Shown one piece after another: positions 14,598 to 22,290 of a stretch of DNA of 22,290 bases. Origin of the DNA: COE1 sp965114465 (GTDB lineage: Bacteria > Bacillota > Clostridia > Lachnospirales > Lachnospiraceae); the NCBI GenBank assembly GCA_965114465.1, contig CBCOYO010000050.1:1-22290 (forward strand), written 5' to 3'. The notes beneath the pieces are model-generated. The model did not search any database. It was given only the letters and a program-made list of their open reading frames with translations, and had not been told where the DNA came from. A program made the translations under genes and the position numbers. Each line of letters begins with the position of its first letter. The first letter of the stretch is position 1.

Positions 14598-15896
14598 CTA
14601 TTCCTCCACCATTAATGCATTGGGATAAATCCGTTCCATTCTCTCATCACCAAAGCGCTCATCCATTGTTATTTGCCATCCTGTCTGTGCCGGCACGCTG
14701 CGACTGCGTTGGTCATATCGTGCCAGCGCCATACAAGATACTGTGATATTGCATATCATAAACACTACAAATATCCATGTAACTGTCTTTCCTATTTTTA
14801 CCGGAATCCGTTCCAGCCAGTCAGAAATACGCGGATATAACATTTTAAACCACACAACGACTGCAATTCCCCAGAAAAAACAGAACAGCAAATTAATCCG
14901 TCCGCCGAGGTTAAATGGAATATCGCTGTAGTCCCAGAACACTGTACCAAAAGCAATTTCTGTAAACACACTGCAAATGTACTCATAAACCCCGCCGAGC
15001 ACCGTCCCCATAATAAACAAAAAGCGGTCAGAATAGTTGCGATAACGGTACAACAATGCTGTTATTCCAGCAATTCCAATCCCCCAAACAATACTAAACG
15101 GCCCCCAGACCACGCTGCTTCTGCTCATCCACACGCCAGCCGTTGCACGGCAGAAAAAGGTTTCAATAATATCCCCCAGAAAAGCACCAATAAAAAACAG
15201 CAGAAATAATTTATAGAATCCGCATCCTTGGGCAAACACCATTTTGTTCTTTTGCTCCGCTGGATAGTGTTTTGCCTGCGGATATGCCCTTTGAATACGC
15301 TGATCGACTTTTTGATAAATCCATCTGCCCAGCCGTGTACTAATTCCGGTAAACCATTCATCCGCTGCTTTCCATGATTCCATGCGCTTGCTTCTTCCCG
15401 AAAGAATGCACATCGTTGCGGTTACATCCAATACAAGGAAACCGAAGGCGCTCCATACAATCAAGCTGCGGAGAAAGACTGGCACCAGCCAATAAACACG
15501 AAGCAGCAGCATATTTCCCCATAGCATCATGCTATAGCCAAAAATTCCCCAAAGCAGCGACATGGAAAAGCAGATGTAACCATCAAGATTCCATTTCCTA
15601 TTAGAATAATCCCACCAGCGTTCATGATAAATCCGCTCAATTAAGTGTCCAGCCGACCACTCAATAATACTCGCAAGAATCATGCTTCCCAAAAACAGCC
15701 AAAAGCCAGATAAATCAGATAGCGTAACTGTAATCAGCACTGCTGTAATGCCATACATAACGCACATTGGCCCGTTGATTAAACCTCTGTTTGCAAACTG
15801 CCTGCGCTTTACTGCGGTCGCTGTTGTTTCCAGTACCCATCCTAAGAAGGAATAAATAAGAAATAAATAAAGTAATTCAAGCCCTGTAAACTGCAT
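14598..15896 (-). CDS. CmpB-type integral membrane protein with duplicated domain
   Basis: A 432-residue membrane protein of the putative ABC-transporter permease family CmpB (PF06541), whose function is unproven. Two copies of the domain are visible. The first (about 8-160) has FLGWVLET, RGLINGPMCVMYG, WWDYSNRKWNLDG (D96) and LLWG. The second (about 225-370) has FLGDIIET, RSSVVWGPFSIVWG, FWDYSDIPFNLGG (D322) and FFWG. A soluble linker of about 60 residues joins them. Most family members carry one copy, so this is an internal duplication or fusion. The ribosome site (AGGAA) is weak and somewhat distant. A possible promoter, TTGATG/TATAAA at 15972-15946, has a short 15-nt spacer. It stands alone, without an ATPase partner nearby. 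Confidence 0.82.
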   Translation of the reverse strand: MQFTGLELLYLFLIYSFLGWVLETTATAVKRRQFANRGLINGPMCVMYGITAVLITVTLSDLSGFWLFLGSMILASIIEWSAGHLIERIYHERWWDYSNRKWNLDGYICFSMSLLWGIFGYSMMLWGNMLLLRVYWLVPVFLRSLIVWSAFGFLVLDVTATMCILSGRSKRMESWKAADEWFTGISTRLGRWIYQKVDQRIQRAYPQAKHYPAEQKNKMVFAQGCGFYKLFLLFFIGAFLGDIIETFFCRATAGVWMSRSSVVWGPFSIVWGIGIAGITALLYRYRNYSDRFLFIMGTVLGGVYEYICSVFTEIAFGTVFWDYSDIPFNLGGRINLLFCFFWGIAVVVWFKMLYPRISDWLERIPVKIGKTVTWIFVVFMICNITVSCMALARYDQRSRSVPAQTGWQITMDERFGDERMERIYPNALMVEE

Positions 15897-16013
15897 TCTG
15901 TCTGTTCCTGCCTTTCCTTAGAAACTATTCCGTTCCTACTGCTGTTTTATATGGTTTAAATGGAATCATCAAGTAAGGAAATCCCTTTAACGTTTGCATT
16001 GTGCTGTATATGG

Positions 16014-16048
16014 AAAAGGGCATCTGCGGCCTTAAACCACAGGTGCCC
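16014..16048 (-). terminator. Rho-independent terminator of spoVT
   Basis: On the minus strand, GGGCACCTGTGG (16037-16048) pairs with CCGCAGATGCCC (16018-16029) over 12 positions with one mismatch and a 7-nt loop, followed by TTTT (16014-16017). It begins 10 nt after the spoVT stop codon. Confidence 0.85.
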
Positions 16049-16058
16049 CTTACGGTTG

Positions 16059-16607
16059 TTACTGCTCCATCTGCTTTCCAAGAAATCCTGCTGCCGATTG
16101 TGCCAGCTTCATTTCCACCTCATCCATATCGTCCCCCTCATTGGTAGACAAAAGCACCACTGCACCAATAATATCTCCTTGCGTAATAATCGGAATAATC
16201 ACTTCATGTTGATACTCCTCCACTTCATTATCCATTACGCCAATATAACTTTTCTCTCCTCTTGAAGCGCAGACCGTTTCACGCGAGTTCATCTTTTCTT
16301 CAAGTTCTTTGCTGACGTTCTTCCCCAGTATCTGTTTGCTGTTGCTTCCTGCTGCCGCAATAAACTGATCTCTGTCGGCAATCAGCGCCACATGTCCTGA
16401 TACTTGAGAAAGACTCTCAGCATACTGCTTCGCAAAACTTCCAAGCTCTCCAATTGGCGAATATTTTTTTAATATGATTGCGCCCTCATTGTTGGTAAAA
16501 ATTTCCAAGGGATCCGACTCCCTGATTCTTAACGTTCTCCGTATCTCCTTTGGTATTACCACGCGTCCAAGGTCATCAATCCTACGCACTATTCCCGTAG
16601 CTTTCAC
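16059..16607 (-). CDS. spoVT: Stage V sporulation protein T
   Basis: A transcription regulator of late forespore genes, active after sigma-G. The product is 182 residues from the chosen GTG, close to the usual length. The N-terminal AbrB/SpoVT swapped-hairpin DNA-binding domain reads KATGIVRRIDDLGRVVIPKE and continues to about residue 50. The C-terminal GAF-like domain (about 55-180) contains HVALIADRDQFIAAAG and a GDIIGAVVLLS stretch. The start is GTG at 16605-16607, because GGAGGA (16615-16620) ends 7 nt upstream and the resulting protein begins exactly at the conserved KATGIVRRI. An ATG nine codons upstream would cover this site. The gene is monocistronic by appearance: a terminator follows, and a 180-bp gap precedes it. 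The presence of this gene implies a spore-former. Confidence 0.95.
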   Translation of the reverse strand: MKATGIVRRIDDLGRVVIPKEIRRTLRIRESDPLEIFTNNEGAIILKKYSPIGELGSFAKQYAESLSQVSGHVALIADRDQFIAAAGSNSKQILGKNVSKELEEKMNSRETVCASRGEKSYIGVMDNEVEEYQHEVIIPIITQGDIIGAVVLLSTNEGDDMDEVEMKLAQSAAGFLGKQMEQ

Positions 16608-16614
16608 CGCATTT

Positions 16615-16620
16615 TCCTCC
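16615..16620 (-). promoter_or_regulatory. Ribosome binding site deciding the spoVT GTG start
   Basis: GGAGGA on the minus strand lies 7 nt before GTG at 16607. It lies within the longer ATG-initiated frame, arguing against that start. Confidence 0.8.
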
Positions 16621-16733
16621 AATCCAAATTTCATGTAACCCTAATCTATGGTGCCGAAACGACTCTATGACTTTTGCCTTTTAAACGCTTGGCACACTCA
16701 AGATGTATTGCTAGTATTTGTAAATGTTGGATT

Positions 16734-16739
16734 ATTATA
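16734..16739 (-). promoter_or_regulatory. Possible -10 element for spoVT
   Basis: A perfect TATAAT on the minus strand lies about 120 nt before the GTG start. The -35 position (GATTAA at 17-nt spacing) is poor. A sigma-G site, expected from the family's biology, was looked for and not convincingly seen. Confidence 0.25.
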
Positions 16740-16787
16740 CATTCGGTTTTCTGAACTTAATCTTTTTTCGAAGGAATAGTCACTATA

Positions 16788-18185
16788 CTAATAACCAAGT
16801 TGCAACACTTGTATCAGCAATATCCATGCCACACCATAATACGTAACCACACCAACTAAGTCGTTCACAGTCGTTATCAAAGGGCCGGAAGCAACTGCTG
16901 GATCAACATGGATTTTATTAAAAAAAATGGGTACAATCGTTCCTACTAAACTCGAGATAGTCATTGCCATTAACAGCGCAATTCCTGCGCATCCTGAGAT
17001 TGCAAATGCATACTGCGGCGATTTATCCTTGAGAAAACACAGATATCCGCCGATAATTGCAAACGACATCATACCTAGTATTAACCCATTAGAGAACCCA
17101 ATCCGCATTTCCTTAAAAATCATTCCAAGCTTCTGTCTAGTTTCAAGGTTTTCATCCATTAACAAGCGGATCGTTACCGCCAGCGACTGCGTGCCGACAT
17201 TTCCCGACATTCCTAGAATAACCGACTGAAAACTTACAATAATTGCAAGCTGTGCTATCACACCCTCAAATAAACTAGTGACTGTTGATACACACATACT
17301 TAATCCCAACAACACAATCAACCATGGAAGACGCTTCTTAATACTTTCACCAAGCGTTTCCTCAAGTTCTGCCTCCTCCGTCATTCCGGCAAGTTTCGCA
17401 TAATCATCGCCCAACTCGTCATCAACAACCTCCACAATATCCTGTGCAGTAATGACACCGAGCAGTTTATCCTGATCGTCAAGTACCGGAATATAGTCCT
17501 CCTCGTAATCACGGATACGGTCAATGCACTCATCAATCCGTTCCTTTGCACGCACATAGGGAAACGAACGGATTATCAGCGTTTCCAAATCCATATAGGT
17601 TCTTGCAATAATTAAATCCTTTAAATCCAACGCCCCATAAAACGTACCATCATCATCTTTTACAAACAGCGTTGTGATATTGTCATTGTCCTCTGCCTGC
17701 GCAATCAGTGCACGCATAGCCTGTTTAATCGTAAGCCTGCGGCTGATTTCTATAAAATTGGTTGTCATCGCACTGCCAATTTCATCGTCATCATAAGAGC
17801 GAATTAAATTGATATCCTCCTTCGAGTCCTCGTTTATCAATTCTATTAATTGATTCCGAATTTCCTCGTCCATCTCTTCAAGGATATCCACGGCATCGTC
17901 CGCATCCATATTTTCAATAATATCCGCCGCTCGCTCTAATTCTAATTCTTCAATATATTTACCCGGATCGTCCAAATAGGCGAATATCTCCGACACCCGC
18001 TCCACACCCAGCGAATGGTAAAGACGCCTGCGCTCCTCCTGATTGAGTTCATCCAACGCGGTAGCAATATCGTTGTCATGATAATTTGTCAACTGCTGCA
18101 CAATCTCAGACTCCGCTCCGCCGCTGCGAATCAGCGCGACAAGTTCCTCGATATAGTCTGGCTCTACTCTCTTTTCATTATCCAT
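16788..18185 (-). CDS. mgtE: Magnesium transporter MgtE
   Basis: A Mg2+-selective channel gated by cytoplasmic Mg2+. The product is 465 residues. The N-terminal superhelical domain (about 25-125, with Asp/Glu-rich repeats such as DADDAVDILEEM) is followed by a CBS pair (about 135-260, including VTAQDIVEVVDDELGDDY) and five membrane segments. The pore signature GMSGNVGTQ is at 325-333, and D442 in TTVNDLVG corresponds to the selectivity Asp of Thermus MgtE (D432). The ATG at 18185 is preferred: AGGAG lies 10 nt upstream, whereas a GTG eight codons earlier has no ribosome site. It lies 35 nt after the diguanylate cyclase gene and may share its transcript, so no room exists for an M-box riboswitch of its own. 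No clear terminator follows. Confidence 0.95.
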   Translation of the reverse strand: MDNEKRVEPDYIEELVALIRSGGAESEIVQQLTNYHDNDIATALDELNQEERRRLYHSLGVERVSEIFAYLDDPGKYIEELELERAADIIENMDADDAVDILEEMDEEIRNQLIELINEDSKEDINLIRSYDDDEIGSAMTTNFIEISRRLTIKQAMRALIAQAEDNDNITTLFVKDDDGTFYGALDLKDLIIARTYMDLETLIIRSFPYVRAKERIDECIDRIRDYEEDYIPVLDDQDKLLGVITAQDIVEVVDDELGDDYAKLAGMTEEAELEETLGESIKKRLPWLIVLLGLSMCVSTVTSLFEGVIAQLAIIVSFQSVILGMSGNVGTQSLAVTIRLLMDENLETRQKLGMIFKEMRIGFSNGLILGMMSFAIIGGYLCFLKDKSPQYAFAISGCAGIALLMAMTISSLVGTIVPIFFNKIHVDPAVASGPLITTVNDLVGVVTYYGVAWILLIQVLQLGY

Positions 18186-18220
18186 ACAAACCGCGCTCCT
18201 ATCAATCACATACTAATTTT

Positions 18221-20455
18221 CTAACGTTCTTTCCCTCCCTGAAGATACTGCTCCATCTCCACTTGATATGCCGCTGCATCAAACTCCTTTAACGCGCCTT
18301 TCTTAGAACGCTTCACCTGATACATTGCAAAATCTGAATACTTCATTAACACGGATAAATCCGTACTGTCTGCCGGATACCATGCCACACCGCCAGAAGC
18401 GCTTAAGCCCATATTGCTGCCATCCGGCAGAACAAATTCTACCTTGTGAATTGCATCGTACAATATGCGCAGCTTTTCGCGAATTTCATCTTGACTATTA
18501 AATCCATAAAACAGCACCAAAAATTCATCACCAGATATGCGCGCGCAGACGGTATTATCCGGCGTATTATCCATAAAGCATTTTCCGGCTGTCTGAATAT
18601 AAATATCGCCAAATTTATGCCCAAAACGATCATTTGTTGTCTTTAGATTATCCAAATCAATCATTAACAATCCTGCAATCTTCATCTTTTCAGGATATAA
18701 AAATAATTCATCTGCCACCTTGCGGAAGCCCCGTCTAGCATACAGCTTCGTCAGTCCATCACAATCGCGCTCCCGTTCCACGCGCATACGCTCTAAGGTA
18801 GATGCCGTAACATCCTCCACCAGACCAACATGGCGGCTGCCTTCCTTTACATTTTCAAAACGCAGATAGCGTATCCGTCCTTGTCCCAATGGCACTTGAT
18901 ACGCAACACTTCCATCCTCAGAAATCGTACGGTCAAGACCGTTTAGAATCTCTTGATGTTTGCGCTTAAATTCTTCTGCGGTCAAACTATCTATCTCTAT
19001 ATTCTCCACACCCAGCAGTGGGAAATAATTGTCTGTTACAAATACGCTGTCCGATCCTTCCTTAATTTCATAGCCGCCTAAGTCGACACTTGCCATATCC
19101 ATAATGCGTAGAAAACGCGTAGAGGAATCAATTACTTCATGTCCCAGCCGCACAATGGCATCTGAAAACTGATCGATTTCTCGTATACCCGTATCGGGCA
19201 AAATCGGCATTTCCTTACTTTTCTTTGCTTTCTCCACCTCATTGGACAAAAGCTGTATTGGTTTGGAAAGACGGTAGCTTACCATCAAAATTCCAATTAA
19301 ACCGATTACAAAGGTTATAACAAACGAAAACAGCAGTATGCGCTGCATCTGCCTTGAAAAAGCAAATAAATTATCCTTTGTACTAATACCGGCAAGATAC
19401 CACCTATCCGTATCGAAAGGTGCATTATTACTATATACTACTAAGGGCTTTATAGCACCATAATACTTTCCTTTACTATCCTGCACAGCGCTTGAATTCT
19501 GTGATGCAATCTGAAACTGCAATTCTTCCAATGCCTTATTGGTAATCAGTTCACTTGACAACAACACTGGCACAAGCACATTATCCCCCTTCTGCGAAAC
19601 CGCCAGAAGATATGAACCACGTTCCAGCTCCATTAACTCGCTGCACGGCAGCAAAGACCGCATATAGTCTTCCAAAAGTTCTATGCCTAGCACACCATAA
19701 ACTGTCCCATCCGTCAATATTAATGGAATGGAATACGATATTGCCCTGCGGGTATCTCCCGAAAGACAATAAGGCTCTGTTGTCCAGTATCCATAATCCT
19801 TTGCTTCTAATCGTTTCTTACTGGTATATGCCGCCTGAAAGGGTTTATAAAAAAATGGCTGTTCCACACTATCCGCCTTAGAAAATGCAGGCTGCCAGCT
19901 TGTATCGGTTGCAATACGTCCTGCACGAACTACCTCCACCGGCGCACGTTCCGTTAAAATATCCTCATTGCGCTGTGACGGCGTAGAAGTTGGGTCTAAA
20001 TCCCGCAAATAAATCCCTGGCAGCGTTTCTGGTGCGGATTCTGGTTCTAAACTATGTGTATTTAGGATTAGGAAAATACCTGATACCTGTTTATTATACA
20101 TAACCTCTATTAAATCTGGCCGCAGTTCTTTCAACAGTTCCACACAGTTTTCATTATTTTCATTGAAATCTTCCTTTTTCAATTTCCCATGATTTAGCTT
20201 ATCCTGAATCTTCTCATTAATGTGCTCTGCGATAATATTTAAGTTCGACCAGTTGCCTATCATATCATTTAACAGATAATTTCCTCTGTTTTCCACCTGC
20301 TGTGCCAGCATATCCTGCGCGTTTTGGTTTAATTTTGTAATCACGCCGCCAAACAGCAGACTCCCCACCAGCACACATAGCTCCGCCGCCAGTATGCTTA
20401 GAAGCGGCAGAACCATTACCCGAAAAATCGTCCTGTCCTTTTTCCGCTTGGTCAT
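18221..20455 (-). CDS. Membrane diguanylate cyclase with extracellular Cache sensor
   Basis: Predicted to make c-di-GMP from two GTP in response to an external signal. The product is 744 residues. A membrane segment (about 12-32) is followed by a large extracellular domain (about 35-385) of double-Cache type, with GTVYGVLGIELLEDYMRSLLP as a characteristic stretch. A second membrane segment (about 390-412) and a HAMP-like linker (from YRLSKPIQLLSNEVEKAKK) come next. A PAS-like region (about 475-575) leads to the GGDEF domain (about 585-735). The domain looks active: D600 and D602 in MIDLDNLK, FGHKFGD, and SGDEF (641-645). The inhibitory I-site is absent, because the RxxD positions read PDNT (632-635). 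The start is backed by GGAGAAG (20460-20466) 4 nt upstream. It lies 15 nt after the solute-binding lipoprotein gene, which probably supplies or modulates its signal. Confidence 0.92.
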   Translation of the reverse strand: MTKRKKDRTIFRVMVLPLLSILAAELCVLVGSLLFGGVITKLNQNAQDMLAQQVENRGNYLLNDMIGNWSNLNIIAEHINEKIQDKLNHGKLKKEDFNENNENCVELLKELRPDLIEVMYNKQVSGIFLILNTHSLEPESAPETLPGIYLRDLDPTSTPSQRNEDILTERAPVEVVRAGRIATDTSWQPAFSKADSVEQPFFYKPFQAAYTSKKRLEAKDYGYWTTEPYCLSGDTRRAISYSIPLILTDGTVYGVLGIELLEDYMRSLLPCSELMELERGSYLLAVSQKGDNVLVPVLLSSELITNKALEELQFQIASQNSSAVQDSKGKYYGAIKPLVVYSNNAPFDTDRWYLAGISTKDNLFAFSRQMQRILLFSFVITFVIGLIGILMVSYRLSKPIQLLSNEVEKAKKSKEMPILPDTGIREIDQFSDAIVRLGHEVIDSSTRFLRIMDMASVDLGGYEIKEGSDSVFVTDNYFPLLGVENIEIDSLTAEEFKRKHQEILNGLDRTISEDGSVAYQVPLGQGRIRYLRFENVKEGSRHVGLVEDVTASTLERMRVERERDCDGLTKLYARRGFRKVADELFLYPEKMKIAGLLMIDLDNLKTTNDRFGHKFGDIYIQTAGKCFMDNTPDNTVCARISGDEFLVLFYGFNSQDEIREKLRILYDAIHKVEFVLPDGSNMGLSASGGVAWYPADSTDLSVLMKYSDFAMYQVKRSKKGALKEFDAAAYQVEMEQYLQGGKER

Positions 20456-20470
20456 TTTACTTCTCCATTT

Positions 20471-21910
20471 CTAATTCTCAAACGCTTGTAACTTTGCTAA
20501 GGTTTCCTCATACCATGCGTTAAAATTTTCCTCCGATACAAAGTCGACACACGCTTCCTCCAACTGCATGCCTGAAGCAAGCCTTGACACTACGATTTCA
20601 CGATCCGCCGCTGCACGGTCACTCATTGCATATTCCAAAATATTTCGTGCCTTTGTCCCTGTCTGAAATGCTTTCGTTGTATACATTTTATTACCATTTA
20701 CCGTATCCACACCAACCGAAAGCATCTTTCCAATATTGCCGCTTGTCTGCACACCACTGTCTGCAATCGCATTTTTGTCATTTGCCGTTTTTGTCACCGG
20801 AAGATATCCCGAATTTACTGAAAACTGTATATTGCGCGTATCCGCCGTAAACCATTTTAAAAATTCCACTGACGCATAAATCTCTGCTTCCGTTCCCTTT
20901 GTCACCACCATGCCAGCGCCCTGCTGCACTGCATACTTTGACTCTCCGCCTGAAAACTGCGGGCATGGCAAGATTTCAATTTCAATCGGATAACTCTGTG
21001 TATCACTGATATTTACCGACTCTGGCAGAAACGAAACACCTGATGAAGAACCGACAAAGGCAATAATATTTCCGGTCTTAATATCATCACTGCGAAACCG
21101 TCCTGTCGCTGCATAATATCCTTTTACAAATGGAATATAATAACTATCCCAAAGTTTCCGCACAGTTTCTTTATCGAAATGCAGCGTCATTTTCCCATCA
21201 GTAACCTGAAACAGTTCTGTTCCCAACTGCATACTGCCAATCAGCATATAATTTGCCATTGCATCTCTGCCAAAAAGCGCCTTGCCATCATTGGGAATAT
21301 CTGGTGTCTGCGCGTCCGTCCACTCATAATAGCGCTGCGCCGTCTTAACCAAACTTTCCATATCTGCCAAATCTGTGTAGTCAGCCCCCTCTGCCGCCGC
21401 AAATTTATCCCAGTCCGTCTTATTCAGCACAAATATCTCTGTAGATTTTGCTGTAGGAAATATTTTAATCTCACCTGTGCCTGCAAAATCTCCCTCTTTA
21501 ATATAGCTGTCTATGTATGTGTCAATTTCCTCTTTATTTAGGTATTCTTTTAGATCCACCACCTGCCCCATTTGATCGACTGCATACGCCGTATCTGCAT
21601 ATGCTGCAAAAATATTGGGCACTTCGTCCGCACCGACTTCGCCTTGTACTGCCGCCAATACATTGCTTTCCAAATCGTTTACAGAGCCTTGGCTGTAACC
21701 CTTTACAACAATCCCCTTCTCTTTCCCAACGGTTTCATTAAACTCCTCCACAAGAGCATCAAAAGCCGTTAACTGATCTCCGTTATAGTATGTCCATACA
21801 TCAATGGACACTGGATTTTTCGCATCCAGCGGTGAATTATTCCCGCACCCGCCGAGCACTATTCCCAAAGCACCTGCTCCTACCAATATTTTTAATGTCC
21901 TTCGCAGCAT
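20471..21910 (-). CDS. Extracellular solute-binding lipoprotein (family 1, sugar-type)
   Basis: A lipid-anchored binding protein on the outer face of the membrane, 479 residues. The signal peptide (LRRTLKILVGAGALGIV) ends in a lipobox LGGC with the lipidated Cys at residue 22. The mature part begins VSIDVWTYYNGDQ and has the two-lobe pattern of family 1 solute-binding proteins, with LVEEFNE, an AAYADTAYAVDQMGQVVDL block and VEFLKWFTADTRNIQFSVNSGYLPVTK near the end. The ligand is probably a sugar or oligosaccharide, but this is not provable here. The ATG at 21910 is chosen because GGAGGGAG lies just upstream; an ATG five codons earlier is unsupported. There are no permease or ATPase genes beside it. 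Its partner 15 nt downstream is the Cache/GGDEF protein, which suggests signalling instead of, or besides, import. Confidence 0.92.
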   Translation of the reverse strand: MLRRTLKILVGAGALGIVLGGCGNNSPLDAKNPVSIDVWTYYNGDQLTAFDALVEEFNETVGKEKGIVVKGYSQGSVNDLESNVLAAVQGEVGADEVPNIFAAYADTAYAVDQMGQVVDLKEYLNKEEIDTYIDSYIKEGDFAGTGEIKIFPTAKSTEIFVLNKTDWDKFAAAEGADYTDLADMESLVKTAQRYYEWTDAQTPDIPNDGKALFGRDAMANYMLIGSMQLGTELFQVTDGKMTLHFDKETVRKLWDSYYIPFVKGYYAATGRFRSDDIKTGNIIAFVGSSSGVSFLPESVNISDTQSYPIEIEILPCPQFSGGESKYAVQQGAGMVVTKGTEAEIYASVEFLKWFTADTRNIQFSVNSGYLPVTKTANDKNAIADSGVQTSGNIGKMLSVGVDTVNGNKMYTTKAFQTGTKARNILEYAMSDRAAADREIVVSRLASGMQLEEACVDFVSEENFNAWYEETLAKLQAFEN

Positions 21911-22009
21911 TATTACTCCCTCCATTGTATATACTAATTAATTTAAAAGGCATGGTGTGTTTATTTTTAAGCAATTAAGGAAACTTTGGTAAAATTTCAA
22001 ATTTGCTCA

Positions 22010-22039
22010 ATTATAGTACCAAATTAATCTCCATGTCGC
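22010..22039 (-). promoter_or_regulatory. Promoter for the lipoprotein/diguanylate cyclase genes
   Basis: On the minus strand, GCGACA (22034-22039) and a perfect TATAAT (22010-22015) are 18 nt apart. Initiation near 22003 would give a leader of about 93 nt before the ATG at 21910. No structured element is evident in that leader. Confidence 0.45.
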
Positions 22040-22060
22040 TTTAGCGGCTCAAATAGATAT

Positions 22061-22086
22061 GAAAAACGCTGTCCTTCACGTTTTTC
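22061..22086. terminator. A/U-tract hairpin, possible bidirectional terminator
   Basis: GAAAAACG (22061-22068) pairs with CGTTTTTC (22079-22086) around a 10-nt loop. A-runs and U-runs make it terminator-like on either strand, although the stem has few G-C pairs. It separates the lipoprotein promoter from whatever is transcribed from further right. Confidence 0.45.
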
Positions 22087-22088
22087 CT

Positions 22089-22148
22089 GTGTGAATCTTA
22101 ATACTTCTTAGGCAGTGTCTTTTGCTGCCTTAGAAGTATTTTTCACAC
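22089..22148. other. Long imperfect hairpin near the right edge
   Basis: AATACTTCTTAGGCAG (22100-22115) pairs with CTGCCTTAGAAGTATT (22125-22140) with one central mismatch and a 9-nt loop. GTGTGAA (22089-22095) and TTCACAC (22142-22148) extend the stem. On the plus strand the inner stem runs into TTTTT. It may be a terminator for a gene to the right or the body of a small RNA. Confidence 0.6.
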
Positions 22149-22161
22149 TATTTTTACTATA

Positions 22162-22290
22162 TTAACATATTGTACCATAATTGCAATTGCTAATCAATAA
22201 TTCTTTCAGAACAGCAGCATTAATAGTTAAATCAAGGTTACTTTTCACACCCACGCCAAAGTAGTGGGAATCATGCGCCAAAATGCTAAA
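22162..22290 (-). CDS. Possible 3' end of an open frame entering from the right edge
   Basis: The minus strand is open from the window edge to a TAA at 22162-22164, giving 42 residues such as LAHDSHYFGVGVK and INAAVLKELLIS. I do not recognise it. The length is not far above chance for this composition, and the same DNA also contains a promoter-like pair. If it is real, the long hairpin begins only 14 nt after its stop. Confidence 0.2.
   Translation of the reverse strand, partial: FSILAHDSHYFGVGVKSNLDLTINAAVLKELLISNCNYGTIC
22169..22197 (-). promoter_or_regulatory. Promoter-like pair with extended -10
   Basis: On the minus strand, TTGATT (22192-22197) and TACAAT (22169-22174) are 17 nt apart, and TGG before the -10 makes an extended element. 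Transcription would start near 22162 and run directly into the long hairpin at 22089-22148. It may drive a small RNA or a longer leader of the lipoprotein gene. Confidence 0.4.

Noticed and set aside
18186..18220. Mg2+-sensing leader (M-box) for mgtE
   Set aside because: Only 35 nt separate mgtE from the upstream gene, far too short for that riboswitch, and no matching structure is present.

Overview
The window reads as chromosomal DNA of an AT-rich, endospore-forming, Gram-positive anaerobe, most likely a clostridium of the Lachnospiraceae type. The reasons are strong GGAGG-type ribosome binding sites, TTG and GTG starts, a SpoVT sporulation regulator, an MgtE magnesium transporter, a double-domain CmpB-type membrane protein and a lipoprotein sugar-type binding protein. 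The assignment is an inference from gene content. No rRNA, tRNA, CRISPR array or complete insertion sequence was seen.

Layout. Nearly all genes lie on the minus strand, so transcription runs right to left. Positions 1-539 are gene-free: a structured repeat cut by the window edge, a 72-bp tandem duplication and the glgB terminator. Next come glgB (540-2483) and, directly upstream of it, a 1,753-residue protein with a TPR-like N-terminus, about 1,200 disordered residues built from several classes of tandem repeat, and a degenerate AAA+ domain (2531-7792). Its likely promoter overlaps the end of a MATE transporter gene (8009-9340). That gene is divergent from an AraC-type regulator (9448-10182, the only convincing plus-strand gene). 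The 416-bp gap after araC carries a MITE-like element with perfect 13-bp ends and a 5-bp target duplication. A GH127-TatD-rsmA gene chain (14296 down to 10599) follows, with overlapping or nearly touching genes. Upstream are a CmpB-family membrane protein, spoVT, mgtE, a membrane diguanylate cyclase and a solute-binding lipoprotein. The right end (21911-22290) is a gene-poor stretch of hairpins and promoters.

How the genes may work together. The glgB and giant-protein genes look like one transcription unit, which hints at a scaffold or granule role near glycogen synthesis (inference only). The lipoprotein and the Cache/GGDEF protein lie 15 nt apart with no transporter permease in view, so they may form an extracellular-ligand to c-di-GMP sensing pair. 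The AraC/MATE pair resembles a locally regulated efflux pump.

Most unusual signals. (1) The giant repeat protein with a dead-looking AAA+ domain. (2) A 42-nt structured RNA element present twice, at 7879-7920 and 14426-14467. Both copies lie in probable leaders of minus-strand genes, with identical segment lengths and several covarying or G-U-preserving base pairs. (3) The 247-bp MITE-like element abutting the rsmA stop codon.
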